Source: Gammaproteobacteria bacterium SCGC AG-212-F23
GTDB lineage: Bacteria; Pseudomonadota; Gammaproteobacteria; DSM-16500
Length of the DNA stretch: 50,418 bases
Assembly (NCBI GenBank): GCA_001644445.1
Contig: LSTE01000060.1
Location: forward strand, 1 to 50,418
Direction: 5' to 3'
In this document: in pieces, positions 18,201 to 26,880 of the stretch
Layout of the letters: every line of letters begins with the position of its first letter
How positions within the stretch are numbered: position 1 is the first letter of the stretch
Translations under genes and position numbers: made by a program
Notes under the pieces: model-generated
Told to the model about the DNA's origin: nothing
Seen by the model: the letters and a program-made list of their open reading frames with translations, nothing else
Database searches by the model: none

Positions 18201-18469
18201 GCGAAAATCATTATCACTATGCCATTAATCCTATATATGCTTCATCGTTCGCCATTTCTTTGGCTCCGAATAGTAGCACTTCATCTGTTACATCAGTAAC
18301 AACTAGCACAGCGAGTAGTGGCGTTTCTTCAATAACTACAAATGGTGCAGCATTTTTTACTCCGTCATCTGTTTCTCCATCAGTCGGGAGTGCTACAAAC
18401 AAATCACTGACCTCAAGTTCGCTTCCCCCCTCGATGCCTCCTTACGCAGCCTCACTTGGGCCAACTTGA
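15206..18469 (+). CDS. 1087-residue effector candidate: MACPF-like + coiled coil + OTU protease
   Basis: Residues 1-120 are Ser/Thr-rich and probably disordered, with no signal peptide. Residues about 122-300 resemble a MACPF (perforin-type) domain: RFFDKYGDSYVNTITYGRW at 210-228 matches the YGTHY-type signature, followed by amphipathic strands and VFSGG at 279-283. Residues 330-630 are Ala/Lys/Gln-rich coiled coil. Residues about 822-1010 form an OTU cysteine protease, with Asp832 and Cys835 in DAPSDGACLFYSV and His1002 in ENHYHYAI. OTU enzymes remove ubiquitin. The last 70 residues are a Ser/Thr/Pro-rich tail. GGAG precedes the ATG. The protein is probably translocated to a host; the OTU call is firm and the MACPF call is moderate. 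Confidence 0.82.
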   Translation: MRTSYPTQSNIKLGAGINTLTDELAEQAVLIGQNNSKDTNSSKSSTDKQQTGTDLTISIPLSQLLNVKPKDTTTATSGTTDSSKTDSTGQKNTTSSSSADTTQTAKPSTALVATTYPANSRRITSQTYVLTSLSELQRKFDASLSISVPQINTGIKLDLSSIQKQSTQELYYVLELRCIEKAESLNAPYELYAPLQKQLAKADNPVALKRFFDKYGDSYVNTITYGRWALVVIQFKLLNKEHQSTVSAKLSATGKVDVDASISNTLSKRFQGEEYTVKVFSGGLDYTAPGILSPISEIDKLVQKFSVQDQKSDPAIIDINSTPYQMAINEEPNIADETKTANDQIKAAETKLTDASTKKMTAEDAKTAADQKAEEAKVDLDLSEAKDVTKKLASQKADIAARYARMDLDKKTALEAKAQKDYDAKITAMATLKQQAQAAQLKAIQNAAKLNNLTTVAKNLLFIVHRTRQSIRVYLHALNYTKIDRTIFKVDKGDLTSVQENIRNIQTLLKTEAEKSDSPEITKNISAEINAIQNPVQQDLGAALQNLKSVRQALQRQQTIVTNNKSIKISWEKLIVNEKKLEALQILENIVAPLLKSDKQLEDISHTLQTKWDDLWAVEQTALQIKQLIKKLSKINSNFPDYLTIPLMRVPFSNITHTKHKKGEYHFHLDPPDKSDYLKLYVVDKAGNLIGLPISELELKQRLPVIPKEFQKGEAVVDDKAFDSKVTCFLTMKQGENESSQIPIVQKLESLYLKPSADNTQAYNVDIYVHFDVSKPANDLTPSVTEIDRVLETTEASFLTEQMVLANSKTYPATCQIPGKNTSYIEVDAPSDGACLFYSVALSALLQARYDEKNNNPKGAFQKCYNDLFASSDLVPPDSAPLLAALNGYKGDTEWASLHLKDLVNNYFRVKISKQIEANRAVFEPAIDVECDFPTYVKKILEPSFPGSEHEIVAMANILGKEILAYRYLPDNKLEQSKLSYGQKKGEPIYLIHSGIKGSENHYHYAINPIYASSFAISLAPNSSTSSVTSVTTSTASSGVSSITTNGAAFFTPSSVSPSVGSATNKSLTSSSLPPSMPPYAASLGPT

Positions 18470-18574
18470 TGATTATCAAAATATTATCTAGAGGGAAAAT
18501 TTCGACTGATATATAGTCAGCATGGTTCCTATTAAATCAACCCTGAGTGAGGGCAGTTATGTTAATATAGTACT

Positions 18575-19792
18575 ATGGATCTAAAAAAAATTTTTAAGCT
18601 GAACCATCATGGGGCAGATTTTGACAATGTCTCTGCTTCGCTATTGAAACAAAAAGTCGAAACTCAGCTACTTACTTCCCTTTATCAACAGACTAAAATT
18701 GCATTATTGGCATCGTTGATGTGTGCGATTTTTATTTTTATAGGTCTTTGGAATGTTACGACACCATTCGGACTGTATGCTTGGGCGTTACTATTTCTAA
18801 TAATCTCTGCATTACGTTTAATACTTTCTGAAATATATTTAAAAAATAAAACCAGTCAAACGCATTATGTTACATGGCATTATTTATTTGTGCTGGGTGC
18901 TTTCTTAGCAGCTTTAAGTTGGGCAATCGTAGGCACAATTCTTTTTCCTACGACACCTGCAGAACAGATGTTAGTTTTATTAATTTTTGCTGGAGTAACG
19001 GCGGGTGCTGTACCTATCTTATCTCCTTCTATCATCGCTGTTTTAGTATTTGTGGTTACCATGTTGGTGCCGACCATCATAAATCTTTTCTTGTTAGTGC
19101 ATACTGTTCCTCTATTATTTGATATGGCAGCCACTGTTTATTTAATATATCTCATAGTAGTATCTTTTAAAACGCATGGGATTATTCGTAAATCGTTTAT
19201 GTTACGTTTTGAAAATGAAGGACTTTTACAAAAACTAACAGGAGCTAAAGAAGAATTAGAAATCATCAATTTCAAACTCGAAGATGCGGCAACGCACGAT
19301 CCCTTGACTCAACTAGCTAACAGGAGTTTGTTTAATAAAACATTTGAAATCTCACTTAAACGTGCACAAACTCAAAACAAAAAGCTCGCTTTGTTTTACA
19401 TTGACTTAGATAATTTTAAAAATGTCAATGATTGCTATGGACATGATGTAGGAGATGAAGTATTAGTTATTATTGTTAATCGCCTAAAATCTTATTTGAA
19501 AAATAATACTATTTCGCGTTTAGGTGGTGATGAACTCACTATAATTATCGAAGATACCAAATTCGATGAGATAAAAAAAATGGCAAAAGAAGTATGCAAT
19601 ATCATTGCAGCACCCATTATTAATGATAGATTTCGAGTAACCATCCACGCAAGTATGGGTATTAGTGTATTCCCTCATGACGGAAAAGACATGGAAATTT
19701 TGCTTAAAGCAGCAGATAAAAATATGTATTACATTAAAGAACGTGGCGGCAATAACTTTTATATTTCAGCAGAGGTCACCGGATGCCGATAA
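18575..19792 (+). CDS. Membrane-anchored diguanylate cyclase (GGDEF domain)
   Basis: Residues about 42-200 contain six or so membrane helices forming an integral sensor domain. A short coiled coil (210-238) links to a GGDEF domain at about 240-398, with DPLTQLANR, FYIDLDNFKNVND and the signature RLGGDEL at 315-321. The final Phe of GGDEF is Leu, while the catalytic Asp/Glu pair and metal ligands are kept, so c-di-GMP synthesis is plausible. The RxxD inhibitory site is absent (LKNN at that place). The gene lies 105 bases after the MACPF-OTU gene and may be separately expressed. Confidence 0.9.
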   Translation: MDLKKIFKLNHHGADFDNVSASLLKQKVETQLLTSLYQQTKIALLASLMCAIFIFIGLWNVTTPFGLYAWALLFLIISALRLILSEIYLKNKTSQTHYVTWHYLFVLGAFLAALSWAIVGTILFPTTPAEQMLVLLIFAGVTAGAVPILSPSIIAVLVFVVTMLVPTIINLFLLVHTVPLLFDMAATVYLIYLIVVSFKTHGIIRKSFMLRFENEGLLQKLTGAKEELEIINFKLEDAATHDPLTQLANRSLFNKTFEISLKRAQTQNKKLALFYIDLDNFKNVNDCYGHDVGDEVLVIIVNRLKSYLKNNTISRLGGDELTIIIEDTKFDEIKKMAKEVCNIIAAPIINDRFRVTIHASMGISVFPHDGKDMEILLKAADKNMYYIKERGGNNFYISAEVTGCR

Positions 19793-19863
19793 CAAAAGGT
19801 GGCATGTCGCGAATCCTATGGCCATACTATTAAAATATTTTAACTAAAATTTGGAGATAATAT

Positions 19864-20211
19864 ATGAAAAAGCTAATGCTCATTTTAATTTTTATACTTT
19901 TGAACAAAACAGCAATTGCTCTTAACACCAGTTTTCTCGATTATTCTGCAATATATTATTTTACCACAGAAGACACCCGCATGATGCAACAAACTATGAT
20001 GCAAACACTGAACACCGCATCAGACAATACAAAAATCACATGGCGTAACCCCAACACAGGCGCAAACGGTTATTTTATCCCGAGCAATACTACTATACAA
20101 AACGGTGTAAAATGCAGAAATCTAACCATATTCAACGAAGCACATCATGTCCCAGGTAAATCAAATTACCAATTTTGTAAAATTAACAATGATTGGAAAA
20201 TAATACATTAA
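19864..20211 (+). CDS. Small exported protein of the RT0821/Lpp0805 surface-antigen type
   Basis: A signal peptide (residues about 1-19, LILIFILLNKTAIA) precedes a short domain with the family pattern: TWRNPNTGANGYFIPS, a first Cys in KCRNLTIF, and a second Cys in YQFCKINNDWKII. This is the 17-kDa-antigen C-terminal type found in Rickettsia and Legionella surface proteins, whose function is unknown. Residues 35-50 are Met/Gln/Thr-rich. There is no lipobox cysteine, so it is probably free in the periplasm or at the surface. GGAG precedes the ATG. It lies 71 bases after the diguanylate cyclase. Confidence 0.75.
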   Translation: MKKLMLILIFILLNKTAIALNTSFLDYSAIYYFTTEDTRMMQQTMMQTLNTASDNTKITWRNPNTGANGYFIPSNTTIQNGVKCRNLTIFNEAHHVPGKSNYQFCKINNDWKIIH

Positions 20212-20293
20212 GCGCATTACTTTTCTTAATATACAATGGATAATAGAATAATTATCTTATGCAATTTATTAATGAACTGGTATAAATAAATCG

Positions 20294-20974
20294 CTATTTA
20301 ATTTGCTTTCTGGGAAGAGGGCGCTGTGTTTTTGCCTCATCAAATTTTCTTGTGGATTTGGCTGAATTAGTTTGAAAGAGTGTTGGTTTTCTCTTTTTAT
20401 CAAATTTTATAACAGGAAGTACATTAGGAAATATATTAGAATGCACTTCTTCCTTACATCCTTGTGGCATAATAATTAAAGTATTCAGTTGAGGATCAAA
20501 AACAAGATCCAACTTCAAATTTAGTCCTGTTACAGGATTACCTTCTGAATCAGTAGCATTTGGAGTAATAGTACGAATAGAATTAATCCTTGCTTCAACT
20601 CTATTGCTTTTTAATTCTCGCAGAGCAACATTAAAGTCTTGCCTAACAACAATAACATCAATAGAATTATTTTTATCCAACCCTGGAATTTCTGAATCAA
20701 ATTTCTTAGTTAATACATTGTAATCAGCAGAATGAATATTGTAGTCCCTTGGAGTGATATGCATAAACCAAAAGCGTCTATTTTGTGCATCATGGATAAT
20801 TATAGCATAACATGCACATAAGCCATGTGTTGTTAGCTTATCACCATTTCTGTAATCCATTTCTTCGTATTTAATTGTATTATTTGGCCAAACAGAATAA
20901 AACTCATAACATTTTTTCTGACCCAGATTTAACTGGACTGTTCTACTTGCGTAAACTTCTATTTTTGACGGCAT
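20294..20974 (-). CDS. CheD-like glutamine deamidase with basic tail, effector candidate
   Basis: Residues about 40-165 match the CheD fold. LTTHGLCACYAIIIHD...FMHITP aligns with the CheD core TLGLGSC...AHxMLP: Thr49, Cys55 and His72 keep the catalytic T-C-H set at exactly the CheD spacings of 6 and 17 residues. Later segments (IDVIVVRQDFNVAL) fit the second half. CheD deamidates chemoreceptor glutamines, and the same fold occurs in CNF-type toxins. No chemotaxis gene is nearby, and there is a 60-residue basic tail containing KKRK at 193-196. I start at ATG 20974, because a TATAAT box (21004-21009) lies over the upstream ATG. Confidence 0.7.
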   Translation of the reverse strand: MPSKIEVYASRTVQLNLGQKKCYEFYSVWPNNTIKYEEMDYRNGDKLTTHGLCACYAIIIHDAQNRRFWFMHITPRDYNIHSADYNVLTKKFDSEIPGLDKNNSIDVIVVRQDFNVALRELKSNRVEARINSIRTITPNATDSEGNPVTGLNLKLDLVFDPQLNTLIIMPQGCKEEVHSNIFPNVLPVIKFDKKRKPTLFQTNSAKSTRKFDEAKTQRPLPRKQIK

Positions 20975-21273
20975 AAAATAATCTTTATGTTGTTTAATAA
21001 TGCTATTATAGCACAAATAATGAAATACTATCCAGATGATGTTGCCGTGGGCGTTGCATTTAATGTTTGAATGTACCCCAAATATCGCCCATTATACTTC
21101 CAGTAAATTTCCTTATCGGCAGTTAAAAAATACCGTTTAAAAAATTATATGCTGCTGTAGTTTAAGGCTTATTTAATTATTAGGTAAGATTGGGTAATCG
21201 ACAGAATTTTTTTCGTCAACTGCAGTGATTTTGTACTCCTACTTCCCAACATTGGATGAGATACTTTTAATAA

Positions 21274-22563
21274 TTATTTACGAGAAATTTCAGCAACAAT
21301 GGCATCCATTATCTTCGATGATTCTGTCCATTGCTTATCATCTTCTGGTTTTTGCCAGGAAGATGTTTCAACGATGACGATATGTTTTGTTGGATTAATA
21401 TATATAATTTGGCCAAAAATACCCAACGCTTTAAAAGCATGATCGCTATTACTAGAAGAAATCCACCACTGATATCCGTAACCCAAACCTTCATTTTCAT
21501 CTGCACGCTTAGCAAATTTTACAGGTGTAGTTGACTCCGTTACCCATGATGATCCGACCACTCGATTTCCGCCCAGTGAACCCCTGTTCATTATCATTAA
21601 ACCAAAACGCCCATAATCCCGCAGTGTTGCATTTAATACGCCATATGCAGCTTGATCTGGTTGAGCTTTTGCTCGAAATAAGAAAGCATCACTTTGTGCA
21701 CCAATTTTACTCCATATTTTTTGCTCTAAGTATTTGTTAAAAGGCATACCAACAGCCTTTTCGATAACAAGTCCTAGTGCTTGGGTATTCTCATTTTCGT
21801 AGTCAAATTGAGTACCTGGTTCAATTTTTGGATTGGCTTTCAATGATTTGAGTAAATTAGTTAATGATGGCACTCCGGTAAGAGCAGATGTATTAAATTG
21901 AAGTGTAGAAGAATTAAGATCATATGGATCATAAGTCAAATCGAGACCTGATGCCATTTCTAGAGCTTGTTTAATTGTAACACGACTGAAACCGCTTGCA
22001 CTCAGCTCTGGCAAATATTTTATGATGAGATCATTAACACTTTTTATCTTTCCTTCTTCAATTGCAATCCCAATAAGTGTTGATGTCACCGATTTCCCGA
22101 CTGAATTTGTAAGAAATCGGGAATGTTGATTTGCGCCGTGAAAGTATCGTTCATAGATAATCTGATTATCTTTTAGAATAAGAAACCCAGTCACAGCATT
22201 TCGTTTCATGTAGTCATTCAATGTATACGTATGATTTTTGTATGTGTAATTTAGAGTGAATGATTTCGTGGGTTCTTTTAATGGATATATGGTGCCCGCA
22301 CGTCGAATCCAGTCAAGTTTAAAATCTAATTTATCGATATGGTGAAAATAATAATAGCTATAAGGAGGAACATAATAACTATAAGGGCCAGTGAGAAGTT
22401 CAGATGGTTTAATTTTATGAATATCAATGCTTGGTACTGGTTCGGATGCATTAGCAGTATATGTCACCAAAAGCATAATAAAAGCTAGGGATTTGGTCAT
22501 TGTGGCTACGCTACGACGAACCATTAAGATGTAATGTGAAAATAGTGTAAAAAATCCCTTCAT
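21274..22563 (-). CDS. Beta-lactamase-fold serine hydrolase (class C / penicillin-binding type)
   Basis: The 429-residue protein carries the serine hydrolase motifs SVGK (Ser154, Lys157) and YEN (Tyr255, Asn257). A late segment, FGQIIYINPTKHIVIVETS, sits where the third (KTG/HxG) motif would lie, but without a canonical KTG. An N-terminal membrane/signal segment around residues 20-40 (LAFIMLLVTYTANA) sends it to the periplasm. Relatives include esterases, D-aminopeptidases and putative 6-aminohexanoate-dimer hydrolases, so drug resistance should not be assumed. The ATG at 22563 has GGAG 7 bases ahead and is preferred to the upstream start. Confidence 0.85.
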   Translation of the reverse strand: MKGFFTLFSHYILMVRRSVATMTKSLAFIMLLVTYTANASEPVPSIDIHKIKPSELLTGPYSYYVPPYSYYYFHHIDKLDFKLDWIRRAGTIYPLKEPTKSFTLNYTYKNHTYTLNDYMKRNAVTGFLILKDNQIIYERYFHGANQHSRFLTNSVGKSVTSTLIGIAIEEGKIKSVNDLIIKYLPELSASGFSRVTIKQALEMASGLDLTYDPYDLNSSTLQFNTSALTGVPSLTNLLKSLKANPKIEPGTQFDYENENTQALGLVIEKAVGMPFNKYLEQKIWSKIGAQSDAFLFRAKAQPDQAAYGVLNATLRDYGRFGLMIMNRGSLGGNRVVGSSWVTESTTPVKFAKRADENEGLGYGYQWWISSSNSDHAFKALGIFGQIIYINPTKHIVIVETSSWQKPEDDKQWTESSKIMDAIVAEISRK

Positions 22564-22792
22564 ATAACTTTCTCCAATTATCAAGCTTAGGGTTACAGTT
22601 TCTAAAAATTATACAGCAACAAAAACGACCGTCTATATTACCTGATATGCAAATTCATTTCTGCATTGAAAGAAAGGAAAATAATGGTAATTAAACCGGT
22701 TAAAAATTTAAAGTTATACAACCTCATTCTATATAACGAATTACGTTACCATCGCATCCTCAATTAATCAATTTTTGTGTTGGATTAATATG

Positions 22793-24595
22793 CTAAAAAG
22801 CCCAGCAATAACATCCAAGAACATAATTCGGTTGGAATAGATGTTTGTCATGATGAATATGGCAACTAAATTGATGTGCATGCGGGTCTATAATACTCTT
22901 ATTTCGATCATAGGTACCGTAATATTTTATCGGTGACCAATCAGGGCTAACGGGCGGCAACGGTGGATTATAAGTAGAAAATTCGTCAACAGCATGTACT
23001 ATTTCACCACCTACAACCGTCATAATAGAATAAATATTTTTTATTTCTTCATCAGCAATATTAAAAAAATCTTTTGATAAAACCGCAAAATCAGCTAATT
23101 GATTTTCAATAAAAGAACCTTTCTCATTGTCTTCATTTGAAAACCAAGCACTTCCTTTGGTGTAAAGTTCAATAGCTTTTTCTCTAGAGAGAATATTTTG
23201 TTCATCGTAGAGTGACGTTCCACCCATTGATTTTCCTGTTGTTAGCCAATAAAGGCACAGCCATGGATTGTAACTTGATACTCTTGTTGCATCAGTTCCC
23301 ATACCTACAGGAATTCCTGCATCTATTATTTTTTTAATTGGGGGAGTATGTAATGTTTTTTCTTTTCCATATCGATCAATAAAATACTCTCCTTGAAATG
23401 CCATTCTATTTTGTATAGCAATTCCTCCACCAAGATTTTTTACTCTCTCAATAGATTGATCTGAAATAGTTTCTGCATGATCAAAAAACCAATTTAAATT
23501 TTTTATAGGAATTTCATCATTCACTTTTTCATAAATATTGAGTGCCCGAGTAATAGACTCATCATACGTAGCGTGCAACCTAAATGGCCACGCATTTTTT
23601 GCGAGTAGTCGCACTACTGGCTCAAGTTCACTTTCCATATTTTGTGATAAATCTGGACGAGGTTGTAAAAAATCTTCAAAATCAGCAGCAGAAAAAACTA
23701 ACATTTCTCCTGCGCCATTATGATGATAATAATCATTGCCTTGCTGATATTTTGTTGTATTTGTCCAATTTTCAAAGTCATCTATTTCATGTCCGGGTCT
23801 TTGAGTAAATAAGTTATAGGCTATTCTAATCGTAAGTTTACCTTCTAGATTAAGCTGATCAATAACCGCGTAATCATCAGGATAGTTTTGAAATCCTCCG
23901 CCTGCGTCAACAACACTGGTAACTCCTAGTCGATTTAATTCACGCATAAAATGTATCGTTGAATTGATTTGATCTTCTTTATTTAATTTTGGTCCTTGTG
24001 CTAAGGCTGAATAAAGAATAATTGCATTGGGAGAAGCAATTAACATTCCCGTAGGATTTCCTTCTTTATCCCGTTGAATAGAGGTACCAGGCATTTCTTT
24101 GGTGTTTTTATCATAGCCAATGGCTCTCAGTGCAGCTCTGTTAAGCAATGCTCTATCATATAAATGCAAAATAAATACAGGCGTGTCTTTGGAAACTGCA
24201 TTAATTTCATCAAGTGTAGGTAACCGTTTTTCTTTAAATTGAAATTCTGTCCAACCACCTACTACTCTGACCCATTGTGGCGGCGGAGTTCTTGCAACTT
24301 GTTCTTTTAACATGAACAATGCATCGTTTAAATTTCTTATTCCATCCCACCGTAATTCCATATTAAAATTTAAGCCACCACGGATGAGATGAAGATGAGA
24401 ATCATTTAATCCAGGTATAACAATTTTTCCTTTTAGATCTATGATTTTTGTAGAATTTGCTTTTAAATTAAGTATTTTTTTATCTGAACCAAATGTTAGA
24501 AAACGTTTATTTATTATAGCAACGGCTGAAATATTTTTATCAAAAGTCCCCACACCTTTGAATTTCCCGTTATAAAATATAATGTCTGGACTCAT
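22793..24595 (-). CDS. YtcJ-like amidohydrolase
   Basis: This metal-dependent hydrolase of the amidohydrolase superfamily has about 600 residues, normal for YtcJ-like enzymes. The metal motif DSHLHL is at 65-70. Other segments are VVDAGGGF, FRLHATYDE, WFFDHAET, and GMGTDATRVSSYNPW with the catalytic Asp. The substrate is unknown; family members act on exocyclic amides and related bonds. The ATG at 24595 follows GGAGG and replaces a TTG five codons upstream. It follows the isochorismatase-like gene by 17 bases on the same strand, so the two are probably one operon. Confidence 0.9.
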   Translation of the reverse strand: MSPDIIFYNGKFKGVGTFDKNISAVAIINKRFLTFGSDKKILNLKANSTKIIDLKGKIVIPGLNDSHLHLIRGGLNFNMELRWDGIRNLNDALFMLKEQVARTPPPQWVRVVGGWTEFQFKEKRLPTLDEINAVSKDTPVFILHLYDRALLNRAALRAIGYDKNTKEMPGTSIQRDKEGNPTGMLIASPNAIILYSALAQGPKLNKEDQINSTIHFMRELNRLGVTSVVDAGGGFQNYPDDYAVIDQLNLEGKLTIRIAYNLFTQRPGHEIDDFENWTNTTKYQQGNDYYHHNGAGEMLVFSAADFEDFLQPRPDLSQNMESELEPVVRLLAKNAWPFRLHATYDESITRALNIYEKVNDEIPIKNLNWFFDHAETISDQSIERVKNLGGGIAIQNRMAFQGEYFIDRYGKEKTLHTPPIKKIIDAGIPVGMGTDATRVSSYNPWLCLYWLTTGKSMGGTSLYDEQNILSREKAIELYTKGSAWFSNEDNEKGSFIENQLADFAVLSKDFFNIADEEIKNIYSIMTVVGGEIVHAVDEFSTYNPPLPPVSPDWSPIKYYGTYDRNKSIIDPHAHQFSCHIHHDKHLFQPNYVLGCYCWAF

Positions 24596-24612
24596 AATCC
24601 CTCCAGTCAATA

Positions 24613-25251
24613 TTACCCACCATGCCCGCCTATCATCGATTGCGCGTAAAAAATTCCTGCACCATAAGCACCTGCATGCTCCTTAGCAAGATTCATAACG
24701 GCTTCGTAGGTTTCTTGACGCGCCCAATCACGTTGTAATTCACATAAAACCTGTACCCACGTCACAGGAACAACACCCACCTGTATCATGCGTTGAATTG
24801 CCGTATTGTGCGCTTCTAACGTAGTAGCTCCTGATGCATCAACTACAGCATAGACTTCATATCCTGCTTGTACAGCAGAAATTGCAGGAAATGCTAAACA
24901 AACTTCCGTCCAAAGTGCTGCTATGACTAATTTTTTTCGTTTGGTTTTTTCGACTGCTGCTACAAAATTTTTATCTTCCCATGAATTCATGCTTGTTCTA
25001 TCAATCGGTTTTTGATCAGGAAAAACCGTCTGTAATTGCGGAATCAATGGACCACTAAATGTCTTTGCAGCAACTGTGGTCAATATAGTGGGCACTTTAA
25101 ATATTTTTGCAGCTTTAGCAAGAGCAACCACATTATTAATAATGGTTTCTCGATTTGCAGATTCCACACCAAAGAACATTTGTGGCTGATGATCAATCAA
25201 TATTATTGTACAATTATTTGGATTTAATAACTCAAGAGATGACCGATTCAT
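24613..25251 (-). CDS. YcaC-like isochorismatase-family hydrolase
   Basis: The 212-residue cysteine hydrolase has Asp20 in TIILIDHQPQM and Cys118 in AALWTEVCLAFPA, both at the catalytic positions of the family. The sequence DASGATTLEAHNTAIQRM and the GVVPVTWVQVLCELQRDWA end segment point to the YcaC subgroup, octameric enzymes of uncertain substrate. It is the first gene of the pair with the amidohydrolase, hinting at joint breakdown of an amide or lactam-type compound, but this is inference. Confidence 0.88.
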   Translation of the reverse strand: MNRSSLELLNPNNCTIILIDHQPQMFFGVESANRETIINNVVALAKAAKIFKVPTILTTVAAKTFSGPLIPQLQTVFPDQKPIDRTSMNSWEDKNFVAAVEKTKRKKLVIAALWTEVCLAFPAISAVQAGYEVYAVVDASGATTLEAHNTAIQRMIQVGVVPVTWVQVLCELQRDWARQETYEAVMNLAKEHAGAYGAGIFYAQSMIGGHGG

Positions 25252-25434
25252 ATTTTCCTCCTTTATGGTTTTTACGAATCTAAATCATTAAGAATTGTTT
25301 CAATAAGCTAGACAGTCATTATATCATAGAACCCATATTAATAGATGATTTTGCTTATAATTTAGATTATTTTATAGTATTTGCTTAATAAAAATTCAGA
25401 TAAAAAGGTCAAATAGCTGTCATTTTTACGACTT

Positions 25435-26646
25435 TCAAAAATTAAAAGTTATTTTTAACGATACAGCATCTAAATAACTTTTATTTAGACCTTTAATCAT
25501 ATTACTACCAGTTGTAATATTGATAGATTCGTTTTGTATAAAAGCATGCGCATAGCTACCATCAACAATAACATCTTTGCATATCTTATACCCTATTGAG
25601 GCACCTGCAATAATGCTATTGCCAGTTGTTATCTGGAAATTACTATTACCAGGTGATTCATTATAAGTAGCAGCTGCTCTGATTATCCACTTAGGCGTCA
25701 AGCGGTAATGACTGCCTATTGTCAAAATCCAGGTATTGTGTAAATGATAAGGCACATCCGCATTTAAAATGCTTGCTCGAGAACCAATTTGCGTCACAAT
25801 CCCGTGAATATTAATATCTTTAAATATATCCCATTGAACACGTTGAATAGTGCCAATAACTCCTAAAGAAGATGTGATAGACTGATTAACAGAAATCACA
25901 CTCCTTGCCGGTGTCCAAAAATGATAACCGTAATGATCAGAAATGATTTCCGGGTTGCTTGCGAGAATACTTTTTCCATTTAATGAATATGTCACTGCGC
26001 TACGATAATTAAATCCAATTAATGTTGTATCAGCCGGATTTACTAAAAAACCAATATCTCCACCAACACCAGTACCATTGCATGTATTACGACTTTGACT
26101 ATCGGGAATATTGAGGCTTGGGAAACCTGATATAGGCTGCAAAACAAAACTAGCATATGAAAAATTTATTCCAGCACCAAACGAAAAAATTTTGTTTAGT
26201 TTAATACCTACAGCCGGTACTAAATCAATATCTTGAACATTATTACTAGATTGTGCATAACGTAAAATTGAATTTTCTTCAATACTAGTATTAAAAAAAT
26301 TCGATATCACAGCTAACCCAACTGTTATTTTATCTGTCGCTGGCATCGCTAAATAAAATGAAGGCAAAAAATAATGAGTCTGTGTACTCGAATTACCTGA
26401 TTGCATAAAACCCGTTGTTGATTGTATGGCTTGTCCTGTAAAATGACTACGAAAATAAATAGATGAACCCAGCGCTATTATTTGCGGGTTTTTCAGCAAT
26501 ACTAAAGCACTGGGATTATAATAAGTAGCAGTGGCATCATTGACAACCGCAGCTCCCATGGTGGATTCAATAAATGAGGCACGGGCGATTAACGGAAACA
26601 ATAACAACAATAAAAGAAAACCTTGAAATCTTTTAATCCAGCTCAA
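25435..26646 (-). CDS. FadL/OmpP1-type outer-membrane hydrophobic compound transporter
   Basis: A signal peptide (about 1-23, LLLLLLFPLIARA) is followed by the conserved FadL N-terminal hatch sequence (STMGAAVVNDATATYYNPSAL) and a long run of amphipathic strands ending in the aromatic LKITFNF. Such proteins admit long-chain fatty acids or other hydrophobic molecules through the outer membrane. At 403 residues it is near family length. The start is a TTG: an in-frame stop lies immediately before it and the next ATG is 29 codons downstream, inside the hatch. Confidence 0.9.
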   Translation of the reverse strand: MSWIKRFQGFLLLLLLFPLIARASFIESTMGAAVVNDATATYYNPSALVLLKNPQIIALGSSIYFRSHFTGQAIQSTTGFMQSGNSSTQTHYFLPSFYLAMPATDKITVGLAVISNFFNTSIEENSILRYAQSSNNVQDIDLVPAVGIKLNKIFSFGAGINFSYASFVLQPISGFPSLNIPDSQSRNTCNGTGVGGDIGFLVNPADTTLIGFNYRSAVTYSLNGKSILASNPEIISDHYGYHFWTPARSVISVNQSITSSLGVIGTIQRVQWDIFKDINIHGIVTQIGSRASILNADVPYHLHNTWILTIGSHYRLTPKWIIRAAATYNESPGNSNFQITTGNSIIAGASIGYKICKDVIVDGSYAHAFIQNESINITTGSNMIKGLNKSYLDAVSLKITFNF

Positions 26647-26880
26647 TTAGCACCATTGATATCTTTTATATCGATTCCCTCTCCGATGATGGAGAGACGG
26701 TAAATTTTTTCCATGTTAATAATCCTTTTATTGAATATAAAAGATATAAAGTATGCAAAAAAACAAATAGCATTTTACTTAATTTATTTTTTATTTGCAA
26801 GAAAATAAGAGTGCCATTATTAACTATAATATTGTTTTTTTGCGTCACGTATTAGCCATAAAAGATAAATATATTCAAGT

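Noticed and set aside
21017-21273. Gap between the CheD-like and beta-lactamase-like genes
   Set aside because: I looked for a small gene or RNA and saw only short frames (16 codons or fewer) and no strong hairpin.
26666-26848. 60-codon minus-strand frame upstream of the FadL gene
   Set aside because: There is no ribosome site and no recognisable composition; it lies in the leader of the porin gene. A short hairpin (ctctcc/ggagag) there is too weak to call.
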